From positions 62,001-126,000 of the forward strand of contig LUGG01000024.1 of the NCBI GenBank assembly GCA_001683735.1: a stretch of 64,000 nucleotides of DNA. The letters run 5' to 3'. A model generated the notes under the pieces. The model saw nothing but the letters and a program-made list of their open reading frames with translations. It did no database searches and was not told where the DNA came from. The stretch comes from Grifola frondosa (Eukaryota > Basidiomycota > Agaricomycetes > Polyporales > Grifolaceae). Positions 36,600 through 48,723 of the stretch are shown here, piece by piece (position 1 is the first letter of the stretch; every line of letters begins with the position of its first letter). The translations under genes were made by a program, and so were the position numbers.

Positions 36600-39500
36600 A
36601 TGTATGCTCAAACTGGCACCCATATTCCTCAGCCACCTCACAGCGCCGGGCAGTCTTATAAAGGTATACCACAGCTCGATATGCCCCTCACACCCGGGTC
36701 TAACTTCCGCTGGACAGGCCTGCGCGCTGCCATCGATCCTCACCAAATCCCATCTCCCATCGACACTATAGAGGCAGACCGTGAGCAATGGGAAGGGAAA
36801 CAGTATTTAACCCTACCCGGAGGTCAGGTTCCCCTGTCGACAACGGATTACGTGGCCATTGACCAAGGTACATCTAGATCGGTGTTGTCGGTGTTGTAAC
36901 TTAGTGGAACTTGATAGGAAATTCTTCGCCACGATTCATTCGCATGTCGACTTGGAGCATCCCAGGTAGCTCACGCCTTGCCTCCGAATGCGAGATACCC
37001 ATCGCTGCGATGATCCAACCATTCGCCGACCAAGATTCTCGGGAAGAGCCAATACCTCTCGTCGAGACGGGCGACATAGGCCCGGCACGGTGTGCACATT
37101 GCAGGGGATACATCAACCCGTGGTGCACATGGGTAGCGGGCGGATACAAGTGGAAGTGCAATCTCTGCACGCACGAGACGGAAGGTCTGCCGCATTCCTT
37201 CTCGCCCTCGCCCGTCCGCGTCGTCACGTTCCTGAGTGCACGATACAACAGTGGTTCCTGAGCACTTTTGCAATCTCGACGCGAACCTAATGCGGCTGGA
37301 TCACCTGCAAAGACCCGAGCTCAATAAGGGTACCGTCGACTTCGTCGTCTCTGAGGAGTACTGGGCTCCTCATCCCCCTCCTAGGATCACACCTCTATAT
37401 AGTTCGGTTGTCTCTCAACGTACGACTGATGTCCGCGAACCCCGTCCCATGGAATATATATTCGCTTTCGATGTCTCGCTGGAAGCCATGCGTTCTGGGT
37501 TCATTGCCTCGGCTTGCGAGACCCTCTTGGAGCTCCTGTATGGCGATGGTGTCTCGGTAGAACCATCACTCCCTCCTGGATGCAAAATCTCCATAATGTT
37601 GTTCGATCGAGCATTGCACTTTTACGATCTCTCTGTACGCCAACCCACGTTGTGCTCAGGTTGATCTCACGGAACTTACTATTCTCTTTTCGCGAGGTTT
37701 AGTCGGAGGTTCTCGGCCAGGCTCCTCTGATGGTCGTCCCAGATATAGACGACGTCTTTATCCCGTCACTCTCTGGTCTATTTGTTGATCCTGCTTTATC
37801 CAGGTATGTCCTTGTAGCTTTGGATTCTGCCCTGCTCTACTAATTTTAAGACAGAGATGCTATAACAAAACTATTAACAGGTCTTGCAGCACGACACGAA
37901 GCGACGTTCGAGGGAGAAGCTGCATTAGGGTCAGCGCTGGCCGCATGCTTGGCCGCATTGGTATGTTATTCGTAAATTTTGTATCATATCACGAATGCTC
38001 ATACATGCTATGTGTTAGGCTGGTCGTGGCGGACAGGCTATCGTCTTCGCGAGCACATTCCCAACTGTCGGTGTGGGTGCCCTCCGGACGCCCGTGGATG
38101 AGACGGTGACGTACGACTCGGACAAAGAGAAAACGCTCTTTATTCCGCGCAATGAGACTTGGAAAGACATCGCAGAGCAATGTGCGGAAGAGGGGATCGG
38201 GATCAACATGTTCCTTGCTCCGAACAGACCGATCGACGTCGGGTCTGTTGGTGAGTTTGTGTCTCCGTGATGCGAATGTCTTCCTTACTCTTGTATAGGC
38301 ATCGTGTCATCGATCACCGGTGGCGAGTTATTCTTCCATCCTCGGTTTGATCATGCACGGGACGGCATTGTCTTGGCTTCTCAGCTCAGGCGACTTTTGA
38401 CACGAATGACAGGGTACAACTGTTCGATGAGGGTACGATGCTCAAACGGTTGCCCCATCTTCCGTTCTATATCTTCACCTGTCTCATATATAATCATTGC
38501 AGGCTTGCGTATATCCAAATATTATGGAAACTTCTATGAGGGCACCGCATCAGACCTTGAATTTGGCTCCCTAGATGCAGACAAAGCAATCTCCATCGTG
38601 CTCGAACATACGCGATCCCTGGACGACCGTCAATTAGCTTTCATACAAAGTGCTGTGCTGTACACTACGGTGTCTGGTCAACGTCGTGTACGCACATGCA
38701 ACCTTGCCTTGCAGGTAGTTTCTTTAGCTGGCAACGTCTTTCGGTTCGCCGACATGGATACTGTTGTGTGTCATATGGTTCGCGATGGTAAATATTGCTT
38801 AAGCTCCCATATCTGTGTCTCCATGCTAATGTCTTGTTTAGCGATGTCAAAGTTGCCTTCGCAGAAAATCTCATTGATAACGGAGACCCTCACCGAGAAA
38901 TGTGCATCTATCTTACTTGGATATCGGAAAAACTGTGCAGCTTCAGCATCACCTTCACAGGTAGTTATCCATCATGCTTGCTCCATCTAGTAGCATATGT
39001 TGAAATGGTCGAATTCAGTTGATAATACCAGAGGCGTTCAGAGCGCTGCCGGTCTATACCCTCGCCATGATGAAGACAAAGCCTATCAAAGGTTCGTGGT
39101 TATTCTTCAAATTTAATCAGCTCTCCTTGGATTTATCATTTCGTTAGGCCGAAATGTCGCTGCTGACGTTCGAAACTATCACGTACACAAGATATCTGCT
39201 CTAGGCGTTCGAAGTACCATGCAACAGCTCTACCCAAGATTGCTTGCACTCCATGATCTAAACGACGATATTGCTTTACCGGATCCCACTACCGGCCATA
39301 TTGACCTCCCATCTCTCATGCGTGATAGCCATCTGTTCATGGAATCTCATGGTGTATATTTGATCGGTATGTTAGTCTCTGTGGATGCAACCACTCCTTA
39401 CGACCGAAATTGAACCATGTCCTGTATAGATAATGAAGACGTCATGGCCCTTTGGATAGGGTCCAGTGTGTCGCCTCAACTGTTGAAGGATCTTTTCGAT

Positions 39501-39976
39501 ATAGAAGATATAATGCAGATAGATACTCATATCGTATGTCAAGTTTACCAATGCCTCGTCGATTGCTGACGTTTCACATTGTAGACACAATTACCACATC
39601 TACATACCCGGCTCTCGACCCAAGTGCGCAACATACTGGCACATCGATTCGCCCAACGGGGACGAACGCCAAAGCTGCTAATTGCTCGCCAAAATCTAGA
39701 TGCCACCGAGATCGAGTTCAGCGACATGCTTATCGAGGACCAGAATAACTCCGCGATGTCGTATCTTGATTGTACGTCGTTTTGTGCCACTCATTGACAA
39801 AAATGCTTAGCTGCCACTATGCAGACTTGTGCCTTGTGCACAAGCAGATAAACACAGCGGTGAGCGCTCTGGTGTTCAGGTATTCTGAACTGATGCTCAA
39901 TTTGATCTTTTCAATTAAGCTTACTACGGGTGCTTCAATATCTGGCGGCAGTGGTTTCCGATCTACGCCGTGGTAA
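36600..39976 (+). CDS. SEC24: COPII coat cargo receptor SEC24
   Basis: SEC24 binds cargo and forms the inner COPII coat with Sec23 on ER exit sites. About a dozen short introns split the gene. The N-terminus [17 protein letters not shown] is short and leads, over a 57-nt in-frame intron at about 36664-36718, to [20 protein letters not shown]. The zinc finger is [18 protein letters not shown] ... WKCNLC. The trunk begins [20 protein letters not shown] and [34 protein letters not shown] is in the vWA-like core. The beta-barrel and helical parts follow ([76 protein letters not shown]). The gelsolin-like end is [20 protein letters not shown], and the gene ends [13 protein letters not shown] plus a short Ser/Gly tail at 39976. 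The protein appears complete. Confidence 0.92.
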
Positions 39977-40230
39977 TATCACGAATTTAGGTGGTAAAAT
40001 GTACTTGGATATCTTGAAGTTCTTCTAAGATACTCTAGGGCGAGCTTGTTAAAACGAGGTTACGGTCTATAATTGTGCTTTCACGGGTCGCCTTATTTAC
40101 GCGTTTCTAAACTCTCCTCATTTGGCCTTGTTTGTCTTTACAAAGCGCCACCGCACGATCACATCTAGATTAGGAAGTTGAAAGTTGATTGAATATCAAA
40201 TATTACAATCTCTCTGCTCCTGTCATTGTT

Positions 40231-41253
40231 ATGGATGACCTTTTGGAGGGCTCTGCAGCTCTGTTCGGTGAAGTTCTTGAAGACGATGATCATATTTGCT
40301 ATGGGCCACTTGATTTGAGTAGAGCGCCGAAGGTATTTTTACAGTAACTATGAGTGATTGACTCCTCACGGATGACAATCGTCCTGTTGACACAATATTT
40401 GACAGGAAGGCAAGGTTTGTTTCGTATCTCTTTGCAGTAAACGTGGTTAATGACATGTCCCCCGTATAGGCAAACACCCTTTTGGCCGATCAGTTGTTTT
40501 CGCCATCACTGCTTCTCGCGGAGCATATTGAGAGAGGAATCATTCCTCTCGAATCTCGGACAGGTATGTGTCCCCGTTTTCAGTATGAGCTCACTTCTTA
40601 TGCTAATTCTCCTAATAGTAATTGAACTGGGTGCGGGATGTGCATTGCCATCTTTACTAGCTTCGGTGCTCCCAAAGCCACCATCTCTAGTCGTCATCAC
40701 CGACTATCCAGACGATACTATTATGGGAAATCTCACCAAGAATGTGGAGACTAACAGAAAGCATGTTTCGGATGGTTGCCGCGTACATTGCACAGGCTAC
40801 GAATGGGGACAGGATGCAAGCACATTGCTGTGAGTGTTAAATACGCGCACATCAAACATTGTTTTCATATTCGGCATTTCATTCAGGGAGTTCGTAAAAC
40901 AAGAGCCTTTCAAAGCATCAGGCTTTGACGTCATGATCCTCTCCGACCTCCTGCATTTTGACCGTTCCCATGACGAGCTTATTGGCTCTCTGACATCCCT
41001 TCTGCACAAAACCTCCTCCGCACGAGCATACATAGCGGCTGGCAAGTACACGCATCCAGATGTCTGTTATCATTTTCTACAGGATGCAGAAAAGGCGGGA
41101 TTTGTCTTGGAAGAAGGAGAAGTCGAGCGTCAGTGGCAAGGTAGCCTCCTCGTTAAGGGAGCCGCACTAGACCGAGAACAGCTCGGTGTACGAAAGAATA
41201 TGTGCAGATGGTGGACTGCTCGATGGACAAAGAATATTGTAGAATTGTCGTGA
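40231..41253 (+). CDS. EFM7/NNT1-like SAM-dependent methyltransferase
   Basis: A seven-beta-strand (Methyltransf_16) enzyme. Exons encode MDDLLEGSAALFGEVLEDDD, then ANTLLADQLFSPSLLLAEHI, VIELGAGCALPSLLASVLP (SAM-binding motif I, GAGCALPS), LVVITDYPDDTIMGNLTKNV (the TDYPD signature of the EFM7 group), GYEWGQDASTLL, FDVMILSDLLHFDRSHDELI (post-I acidic loop) and a C-terminal part ending WTARWTKNIVELS. A 9-nt microexon, GAAGGCAAG (EGK) at 40407-40415, lies between the exon ending at about 40332 and the one starting at about 40470; all joins keep frame. EFM7 modifies the N-terminus and Lys3 of elongation factor 1A in yeast. Orthology here is likely but not certain, as the family is broad. It lies head-to-tail 250 bp after SEC24. 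Confidence 0.75.
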
Positions 41254-41651
41254 TTGACACCTTCGATCTTCTCTGGTCAAGGCTCAGAATGGAATGCACA
41301 TTGTGCTTGCCTAACTTCTTCATTGTGGGGACTGTCTGCAACTATGCTAAGTGGTTGATTGAACTAGGCTGAGAAATTGAAGTATTCAATAGAAACCGAG
41401 AGGTTTGAATAAATATGCGCGCAACATCAAAGCGGCCAATACAGTTAAACAGCAAGGTCATAGCGGTTGGAGGTACCAAAGCAACAAAAGGTAGCACTGT
41501 ACTACCAGCATGATGATGAAGACAGATAAGTGGGAAGACCATAGATACTGTAATCACAAATCAATAATATGACGGTGAGATCATGTGTGAAACCGCTCAG
41601 CGCGAATTTGCCTGGAGAAAACGTCCGAATCGACAACTCCCCTACTTCACA
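41254..41651. other. Intergenic between convergent genes
   Basis: About 400 bases without coding evidence, the 3' flanks of the methyltransferase and the coiled-coil gene. Confidence 0.4.
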
Positions 41652-42855
41652 TTATGGTGAATCCGACGACCCTGATGATGAATCTGAGGAATCTGTGACC
41701 AGGCGAGGTGCTGGTCTTCTAGGTACGTGAACAACATCGCCCTCTGGAATCGACAAAGGAACTGGGTGTCTGATCGGTTTGCGAATAGGACCAACTTGCG
41801 GAAGGGCACGCAGGATAAGCGGTTTCTTCGGCATAGGACGCTTTCCAATCTTCTGAACATCAGCTGTCGGCGAAACGGTAGAGGCGACAGAGGGCGCCGG
41901 TGCCGTTTGTTCGTCTTTCGAAGGACTGGAAGGTGTCTGGGCTGAGAAAGGTTGACCAAAGTTGTTGTGGAGAGAGGCTCCGGTGTGGCGGCTCGATCGG
42001 ATATGGGTGCAGGGGAAGAGAATATAGGAGGAAGAGCCTGCTCGGGACGTGGAGAAAGAGCAGTAAAAGTCTATCTCTCCGTATTGTCCATGCTGAACTT
42101 CCAACCTCTTGGTAAACTATATGACATTCCACACGAGGGCACTCACAGAAAGATTATTCCCGAACTCAATCGACTGCCCGGCAAGACTGGTTTGTGAGTT
42201 TTGGCGACGAGTTTCTTCTTCCTCCCAGCGATTACGAATTTCCTCATTCTTCTGCTTCAGCCATGCATTATCGCTGAGCAAGGCATCATTCGAGACTAAA
42301 AGCCCATCGCGCTCGGTCCGCAAGGTGGCGAAATCAACTTGTAAACAATTGAGCTCCGATCGTGAACTCTCGAGCTCGGAACGCAGATTGTCGCACTCAG
42401 TGCGAAAATTATCCCGCTCCAGACGCAAATTGGCGCATTCGGCGTGAAATTTATCCCGCTCGGAACGCAAATTGGTGCACTCCGGCGCGGAAATTATCGC
42501 GTTCGGTTGCCATACTTTGTTCTCCTTGGAGATACCGCTGTTTGTGCTCCTCGCATTCCTTCTGAAACGTCTCGAGTTGTCTTCTAAGCTTGGCATTTTC
42601 TTCAAGTACGACAGAATATTGAAGTCGCGTGTTGGTCAATTCCGCCTGAAGTGCACTAGCATGCTTTGCTTTCTGGCGTTCAAAGATAGCGGTAATCTCT
42701 TCCACGCCACAAAGGAGACCCTGCGAGATCCTCGGCGGTTCAGTCTGCGCAACATTGGTGGCCAGCTAATCCAGCAGCTCAGAACCATTGATAAATCGAT
42801 GTCAAAGTCATAGACATACCTGCATTGTATGAAGATGCTGTGAATCCCCGTTCAT
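41652..42855 (-). CDS. Coiled-coil protein of unknown function
   Basis: The start MNGDSQHLHTMQ at 42855 is spliced (intron at about 42760-42819) to LATNVAQTEPPRISQGLLCG. A long heptad region follows (EEITAIFERQKAKHASALQA, NTRLQYSVVLEENAKLRRQL, ETFQKECEEHKQRYLQGEQ). Then come near-identical units of the type ERD-NFR-xEC-xNLRSE, repeated about five times at 42360-42500. Further coiled coil and a C-terminal Ser/Pro/Asp tail (FTALSPRPEQALPPIFSSP, KIGKRPMPKKPLILRALP, HVPRRPAPRLVTDSSDSS) end at 41652. An intron of about 73 nt at about 42074-42146 fits in phase. Two breaks lack an intron: one extra base at 42482-42483 inside the repeat, and one missing base near 41950-41953. I recognise no family. 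The parallel coiled coil suggests a structural or scaffold protein. Confidence 0.6.
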
Positions 42856-43149
42856 TGTGCTTTATAGAGAGCGTCAAATTTTTTTCAACAGTGTTGCCAG
42901 AAAGTGCGCCCCAGATGTAGATTTTGTAGCTGCCAGCTTTACACAAAAACCAAGTCCTAGTAAATCAGACCATCGCCATGATCAGCGCTGGGAGTTCAAC
43001 GTTCAACACGATGGAGGAAATATATTATCCGGAAATAATTTGACTAAGATCGAGATCGGAAATATTTCCGAAATCCAAATCTGGCAGATCTCCACCTTAT
43101 CATCCTCACTCTTCATACGCGAACAAGAGTACTGGCATAGATTGACAAT
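42856..43149. promoter_or_regulatory. Divergent promoter of coiled-coil gene and YVH1
   Basis: Fewer than 300 bp separate the two divergent start codons. AT-rich, without recognised core elements; inferred from layout. Confidence 0.35.
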
Positions 43150-45398
43150 ATGTCTGATCTTCTTGAGCAAGAAGAGTTTGAAGCTCATCCTATGGACGAA
43201 GTAATCACCAATCTCTGGATCGGGAACCTCTCTAGTGCACAGGACGAGGAGACTCTAAAGACACACAATATCCATAGTATAGTGAGCGCCATGCGCGGAA
43301 AGATATCTATCCACGAGGTACGCCAACCTTCAGATACCGGGAGGACATAACTAGACTAAGGGTTCAGTAGACTTTCGTCCGCCATCAAGTGAACATCGAC
43401 GACACAGAGGATGCAGATATTCTGTGTCATCTTGTAGCCGCCATCACCTTCATACAAGCCGAGCTCGACAAGGGAAGAGGCGTGCTTGTTCATTGTCAGG
43501 CTGGCTTGAGTAAGTTCAGATACTCTTTGGCTCTTGAGGCTTTCTAAATTCTCGTAGGTCGTAGCGCAACGATCGTGGCAGCTTACCTGATGTACTCACA
43601 GGATCTCAACGCGAATGCTGCGCTAGAAGTGATTAAGAAATCTCGTCCTAATGTGCAGTACGTATCTTTTCTTTCGAAATCTCGATACGTACGCCTCAAA
43701 ATATGAGCACCTCGAATGGCGGGTGGATTGCAGGTTGAACAGCCTTACAGCTATTTTCTAGTGAGCATTACGGATAATCCATAATGATCAGTAGGAAATT
43801 GCGCAAGATGCCGAAAAGTGCCAGAGGCTTTCCAATTCACTATCGACAGTTTACCAACATATCTGTCGCTATTCCATGTGAAGCAGGCCTGATGCATGGC
43901 TCAGATGCGAGGGGAGAAGGATGCTCGTCCCAATCTCCTTGGTAGACTCACAGTAGAGATCACATCTCTCCTATCATTCTCATCGGGAATTACTTGACTC
44001 CCTACTAAAACTTTGTCATAGACCAAATGATGGCTTCCTAGAGCAGTTAGAAGTCTTTCATAATGCATCATTCAAAGTGTCACGACGCGACAAAGCCACA
44101 CGAATGTTCTATCTTGAAAGAGTAGTACAGGATGTCTTGAGTGCGTCTATCCGCCCATCTGTTCCTTTGTCTCTGCTCACGATTATTTTTCAGACGGTGA
44201 CGGTTCTGTGGAGACAGACATGTTCGCGAAATTTCCGCGTACTCCGTCCGACTCTACTCCCGCTACTCCAAATGGTCCGCGCCGCCGAATACGTTGTAAA
44301 ATGTGCAGGTCAGTACATGTCGATTGTTGAATTTGGCCTCGTATTTAAGTTATCCTTAGACAGGAACTGGCAACAAGGGAACATATGCTCGACCATGGTC
44401 AGCTTGGACCCGCCACCCCAGCCTCCGCATCTGCATTCTCCCCAGCTGCGTCCAGACGACCCTCCATGCACGACAGTAAATCGCTCAGTCCTTTGAATAC
44501 GATCTCCCCACCCACGTCACGTCGCCCATCTAGTAGTCGGCCGCTCGGTCCGATGTCCCCGTTATCACCCTCCTCCACCTTCACAACCATATCTCGGAGA
44601 CCTTCGCAGCAGGAGCCGTCTTCACGTCCGCGTCTCGGCTCCAACTCCGACAACCGTCCACTCAAGTCGTCTCTGCTCGCCTTGGACGGCGCGGGACAGC
44701 TAGGACAGGATCTCTCCGACCTACTTTCGCTGTCCGAATCGGCGCTGGAGGGCGGGGACTCGACGGACGAGGAGCCACAGCAGATCATAGAGACGGAACG
44801 ACTACCTCCTCGTGCGGTTGCGGGACAGCAGTCTGGCATCCCCCCTGTCGTTGCGCGACGGCTTTCTTCGTCTTCTGGTGTGCTGGCACATCCTTCAGAC
44901 ATAGCGGCGCAGTTGTCCTCGCATCCGAAACTGGCAGCGCTGCGACTACCTTCTACTGGATCAGGCATAACGCCACTTTCTCCAGGAGCATCTGCGACAT
45001 CGCCGACGCGCTCGGGGCCGCAGAGTCCACCAATCCTTGCCAGGAAGGCGCCTTCTTTCGTTCCAATTAGTCCGCCGATTCTCGCCAACCCGAAGTGCTC
45101 TGGATACTTTGTGGAACCGGTGAGTAGTATCTGTCTTTTTGATCACTGGCATTAAGCGATAGCTTTCAGATGAAATGGATGGAGCCCTTCCTAGAGGAAG
45201 GACAGATGTCTGGGAAGATCTTATGCCCTAACAAGAAGTGCGGGGTGAAACTTGGCAATTATGATTGGGCAGGCGTCTGCTGCAGCTGCAAGGAATGGGT
45301 TGTACCGGTAAGTTGCGCTGTTTTGTTTCGCGTTGCATTCTCAATCTGTTTTTTAGGGGTTCTGTATACATCGCTCAAAGGTAGACGAGGTCGTGTAA
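43150..45398 (+). CDS. YVH1: Dual-specificity phosphatase YVH1 (DUSP12-like)
   Basis: YVH1 acts in late 60S ribosome maturation, by releasing Mrt4 through its zinc domain, and has a catalytic phosphatase domain. The start is MSDLLEQEEFEAHPMDEVIT, then NLWIGNLSSAQDEETLKTHN. The active-site loop is VLVHCQAGLSRSATIVAAYL (HCx5R). The domain ends PNDGFLEQLEVFHNASFKVS. The zinc domain begins RIRCKMCRQELATREHMLDH and finishes CSGYFVEPMKWMEPFLEEGQ, MSGKILCPNKKCGVKLGNYD, WAGVCCSCKEWVVPGFCIHR and SKVDEVV at 45398. Two features are unusual. An intron of about 360 nt (43659-44021) sits between RPNVQ and PNDGF while all others are about 50 nt. A Ser/Pro-rich insert of about 210 residues (44.4-45.07 kb) separates the two halves of the zinc domain. 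Confidence 0.9.
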
Positions 45399-45586
45399 TC
45401 AGGCATGCTTATGTTCTTGTTCATCTCACTTCATTGTATGATGTTGCCTTGTACATTTGTGGACGACGACGCACAATACATGATGTGTCTCCTGTAGCGA
45501 ATATTATCTCTGCTACTGCATGCTCGAAGCCCGCTGTACCACCTGCACTAGGATATTGCCTGCGTGATTTAACCCAAGGCGAGGCT

Positions 45587-46673
45587 TCAAATGCTGTAAG
45601 TTAGTATGGTGTAATCTGCGACGTGGGGTGCGTACTTCTTCAAGCCTTGCAAGGAGCCGTTAAATTCATCCTGATCTCCAGGGTCTGCGCCTGAATCCGC
45701 GTATTGCCAGAAAGTAGTGTACCTTAGGAATAACTGATCAGCAAGAGGGATCGAGACAATGAAATGCGAATAGCTCACGCCCAGCCAGCGGGGAGCGTCC
45801 CGATACTGGAAGCGTAGTGAGCGATCCAGAGCGGGTTGGTTGAAGCGAATGAAGCGCTGTTGCCGGTACATGTCGTCCACCAGTCGGTGGTGGTGTAGAT
45901 AACTTGATGGAGATACGGTCAGTCCAGATGGTCAAAAGTGGTTTTGGAACATTTCTAACCGGGATAGCTGATGAGCAGGATGCAAATTATCAGAGCACAA
46001 ACAAGGCAGAACCTGAGTCAGACACGTACACGCCGGTCGCAGATTGATATGTATTCGAAAAGTCGCGGATCCAAGAAACCATGGAGGACGCGCTCAAACC
46101 GTAGCATTCCGCACCACTCGGGTTATCTGACAAGATAGGTGTAAGGAGCCGTGCCAAAATTTCTTGGGTGAATTCTTACATTCTATATCGAGAGCGCCGG
46201 GAAGGGTTATTCCGTCGCTGGACCATCCTCCTGGAGTAGGAATCAAGCATTTAGTAAGAGTGCACTCTTATTATTGCGCTGTTTAACACTGACCTCCGTG
46301 TGCAAGGAAGTAATTGGCCTGCGTAGCTCCTGACGAAGAGTCGGGGTGCGCGAAATGGTAAGCGCCGCGGATCAAACCAGCGTTCGTCGCTCCGACGTAG
46401 TGGCTACTGAAATAAGAATCGATGAAGGCTGGTATGAGCCGCTGCTTCATCAGCCAGTATCAGCTTGTTCGAGAAGACTTTAAACTGACTGGTTCCCTCA
46501 GTTGCCTTGATGTATACGAAGGAGACACCGTTCGCTTTCACGGTGTTGAAGTCGACCGTGCCCTGGTAGTTCGAGATGTCAATCCCTTGGGGATTCGCGC
46601 GCTTGACCACCGTTGGGCTAGCGACGGCGAGCGCCGCAGTAAGGAGGAGCGAAGAAAGAGCCGAATATCTCAT
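45587..46673 (-). CDS. Secreted GH25 muramidase (N,O-diacetylmuramidase)
   Basis: A Chalaropsis-type lysozyme cleaving the MurNAc-GlcNAc bond of bacterial peptidoglycan. The signal peptide is MRYSALSSLLLTAALAVASP, followed by the mature start GIDISNYQGTVDFNTVKANG with the first catalytic Asp. FVYIKATEGT is spliced (intron about 46431-46491) to FIDSYFSSHYVGATNAGLIR and GAYHFAHPDSSSGATQANYF. GGWSSDGITLPGALDIE carries the second acidic pair (DxE) and joins CYGLSASSMVSWIRDFSNTY. The last exon has YTTTDWWTTCTGNSA, LPAGWA-like residues and TFWQYADSGADPGDQDEFNG, with the stop at 45587. At the C-terminal exon the reading again alternates between two frames (about 45730-45860), so the exact exon structure there is uncertain. 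Expected to be extracellular, for bacterial competition or nutrition. Confidence 0.85.
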
Positions 46674-47462
46674 TTGGAGCTTTGTCTGTCAGAGAAGCCA
46701 ACCAATTGCATGGTCTTTTATGTTGCACGCATCACGACGAGCCGTTTATTCGGGATTATCACATGAGCATGCTTGCACATGGGCTGAGCAGGTAACAATG
46801 TGCAGCAGGAAATTAGAAGAGGCCGTCGGACAGCTGCCATCATGGCTTGTGACATCGGCAAGAAGTCATCAGCATGCAACAGGGTCGGGCTAGCAGACCT
46901 AGGCTGAATATCACTGCTTCGCAAGATGACGTTGTCAATAAACTGTCGAACTGTTCAATCTGATACCAACGACGCATTGACTGCTTCCAGATCATCACGT
47001 CACAGCAACAGGTTGAAATGTTTATCATGTTGCATTAGTGACATGGGCATTCAGGCGAACACCCTCATAAACCTTCAATCACTGTTCGAGTTCGAGTCCA
47101 TCAATAGTATTTTGCCTTTTCAGGCAAGTATGCGAGACTGGGGTATAATGTCTCTGGGCCTCTCTTGTCAGACGGAGAAACGGTCTCCCCGCTGCACAGA
47201 AGGCAAACACGTGTGTGCGATATCAAGTTAATGTCAGACTTGCACCGCGATTCGCAGAGGCGGGCATTGCGAGCAGCTATATTGAACGGTGATACAATTG
47301 ATTAATAACCTATGATCACGGAATGATATAGTACATGAGGTATACAGCGAATGAGATAATCCAAAAAATGTGAACAATGCATCTGTGATAGTGCGACAAT
47401 GGGTCAAAGTTGCTTTCTCTGACCAAGCACATGATGACCTCCAAGACACATTTTAACCCAAA
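46674..47462. other. Intergenic region, no gene seen
   Basis: About 790 bases upstream of the muramidase and downstream of the next minus-strand gene. Short frames only. Confidence 0.4.
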
Positions 47463-48082
47463 CTAACTGCGTGATGACGATGACGTAGAACTCCGTCTGT
47501 GAGACGGAGCGGCGATACGGTACGGATGAACGCGGACCCCATTGGAGAGGTGACCATGCGAACGGCGCACGCGCTCCATAGCTGGTCCAACCAGGAGAAT
47601 GGCGTTATTAGCTGGCGACTTATCGTCGTAGGCTGGAGAAAATTTGCGTGACGTGGATGGCGGAATGATCACCAAAGCATCGGCGTCGTCGAAGGTCGAG
47701 TGAACGAGACGAAAGCCGGATGGGGGCAAGTAAGGCGATGGACGTGACGATGATGGGATAATATCGGACGGCGAGACTGCGCGCGATGAGGTCGTGCATG
47801 ATGAGGTCGTGCATGATGAAGTCGTGGATGATACAGAGCTTTGTCGGGCGCGAGACCAGGTACAGCCGAAATCTAATGGCATTAATGTCTGAAGTAACGA
47901 ACGTTCTATAAGTATAATGGCGATAACAGTGAAGGAAGATAACTTACGGGGAGCTCGTGAGACTCATCCAAAGCGTGTGAAGCAGGAACCTGAGATCTGC
48001 CTGAGGCATAACGAATATCGGGAAGACGGAGGTCATGAATAGAAGGGAGAGTGGGACGGATATCGGAGGAGGAGCAGGCCAT
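47463..48082 (-). CDS. Small low-complexity protein of unknown function
   Basis: Two exons on the minus strand. The first encodes MACSSSDIRPTLPSIHDLRL, PDIRYASGRSQVPASHALDE and SHELP. It is spliced over an intron at about 47890-47947 to TLMPLDFGCTWSRARQSS. A repeated TTSSCTTSSC stretch, encoded by a direct repeat at about 47788-47824, and a Ser/Pro-rich middle follow. The basic C-terminus is ERVRRSHGHLSNGVRVHPYR plus a Ser tail. There is no domain I can name. The SIHDLRLPDIRYA opening and the VRVHPYR block look conserved rather than random, which suggests a real fungal-specific gene, perhaps nuclear. The splice junction is in phase. Confidence 0.5.
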
Positions 48083-48723
48083 TTGATACAGTTCAATGAG
48101 ATGACTATTGAGACAGCGCGCGTGACAAGAGAAGAGCGGGCGGGCGGGAATCCGTTAGAATGTGATGTCCGCCTGGGGCACCAAGGTCCTGCCTTTTATT
48201 GAAGTCTGTGTGAAGTGGGGTATAATGGAATGTGTGGCTGTGATGTGCAGGCGGAGAGGGTGGATTCAAACTTACCACCAAAGACAGACTTACCTTTATA
48301 GCATGGAGCGCTTTCAGACTGGGTTCCAGTCTGGCATTGTCGTAAACTGCCAAGACATCCGGTCCACGATTAATCTCAGCAATATCCAAACCACCTTCGC
48401 GCTTCAAGAAATTGTTTTTGTTCGCCGGGACAGCTAGAACAATGGTTGGGTACGCGTTATTTACCGTTGTTTGTTTGTCTGTACATTCAAGCAAGCGTTC
48501 TGGTTTTCAATGCACCCACCTAATCCACTGCACTTCACAAGTCAAAGGCAACAACGTAGCTTGAATTCGGTCAGAATCCAAGAGTTTGGGTACGGGCATT
48601 CGAACGCAGCCTGCAGAGACGGTCGAAACATCAAAACTGTGTTTGACATTTGTTTGACATTGTTGTCTTGTTGACGCCCACGTTCTAGGCGCCTACCAGT
48701 GGCTTTTGTCCCAAAAACCTCTA
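48083..48723. other. Divergent intergenic region upstream of RPC19
   Basis: 640 bp between divergent start codons, so it holds both promoters. TGTTTGACATTTGTTTGACATTG is a short direct repeat at about 48642-48662, close to the RPC19 start. No coding sequence is supported. Confidence 0.4.

Noticed and set aside
47085..47105. GTTCGAGTTCGAGTCC resembling a tRNA B box
   Set aside because: No A box at the right distance, no acceptor stem pairing and no terminator run; likewise GGTTCGAAC at about 8824.
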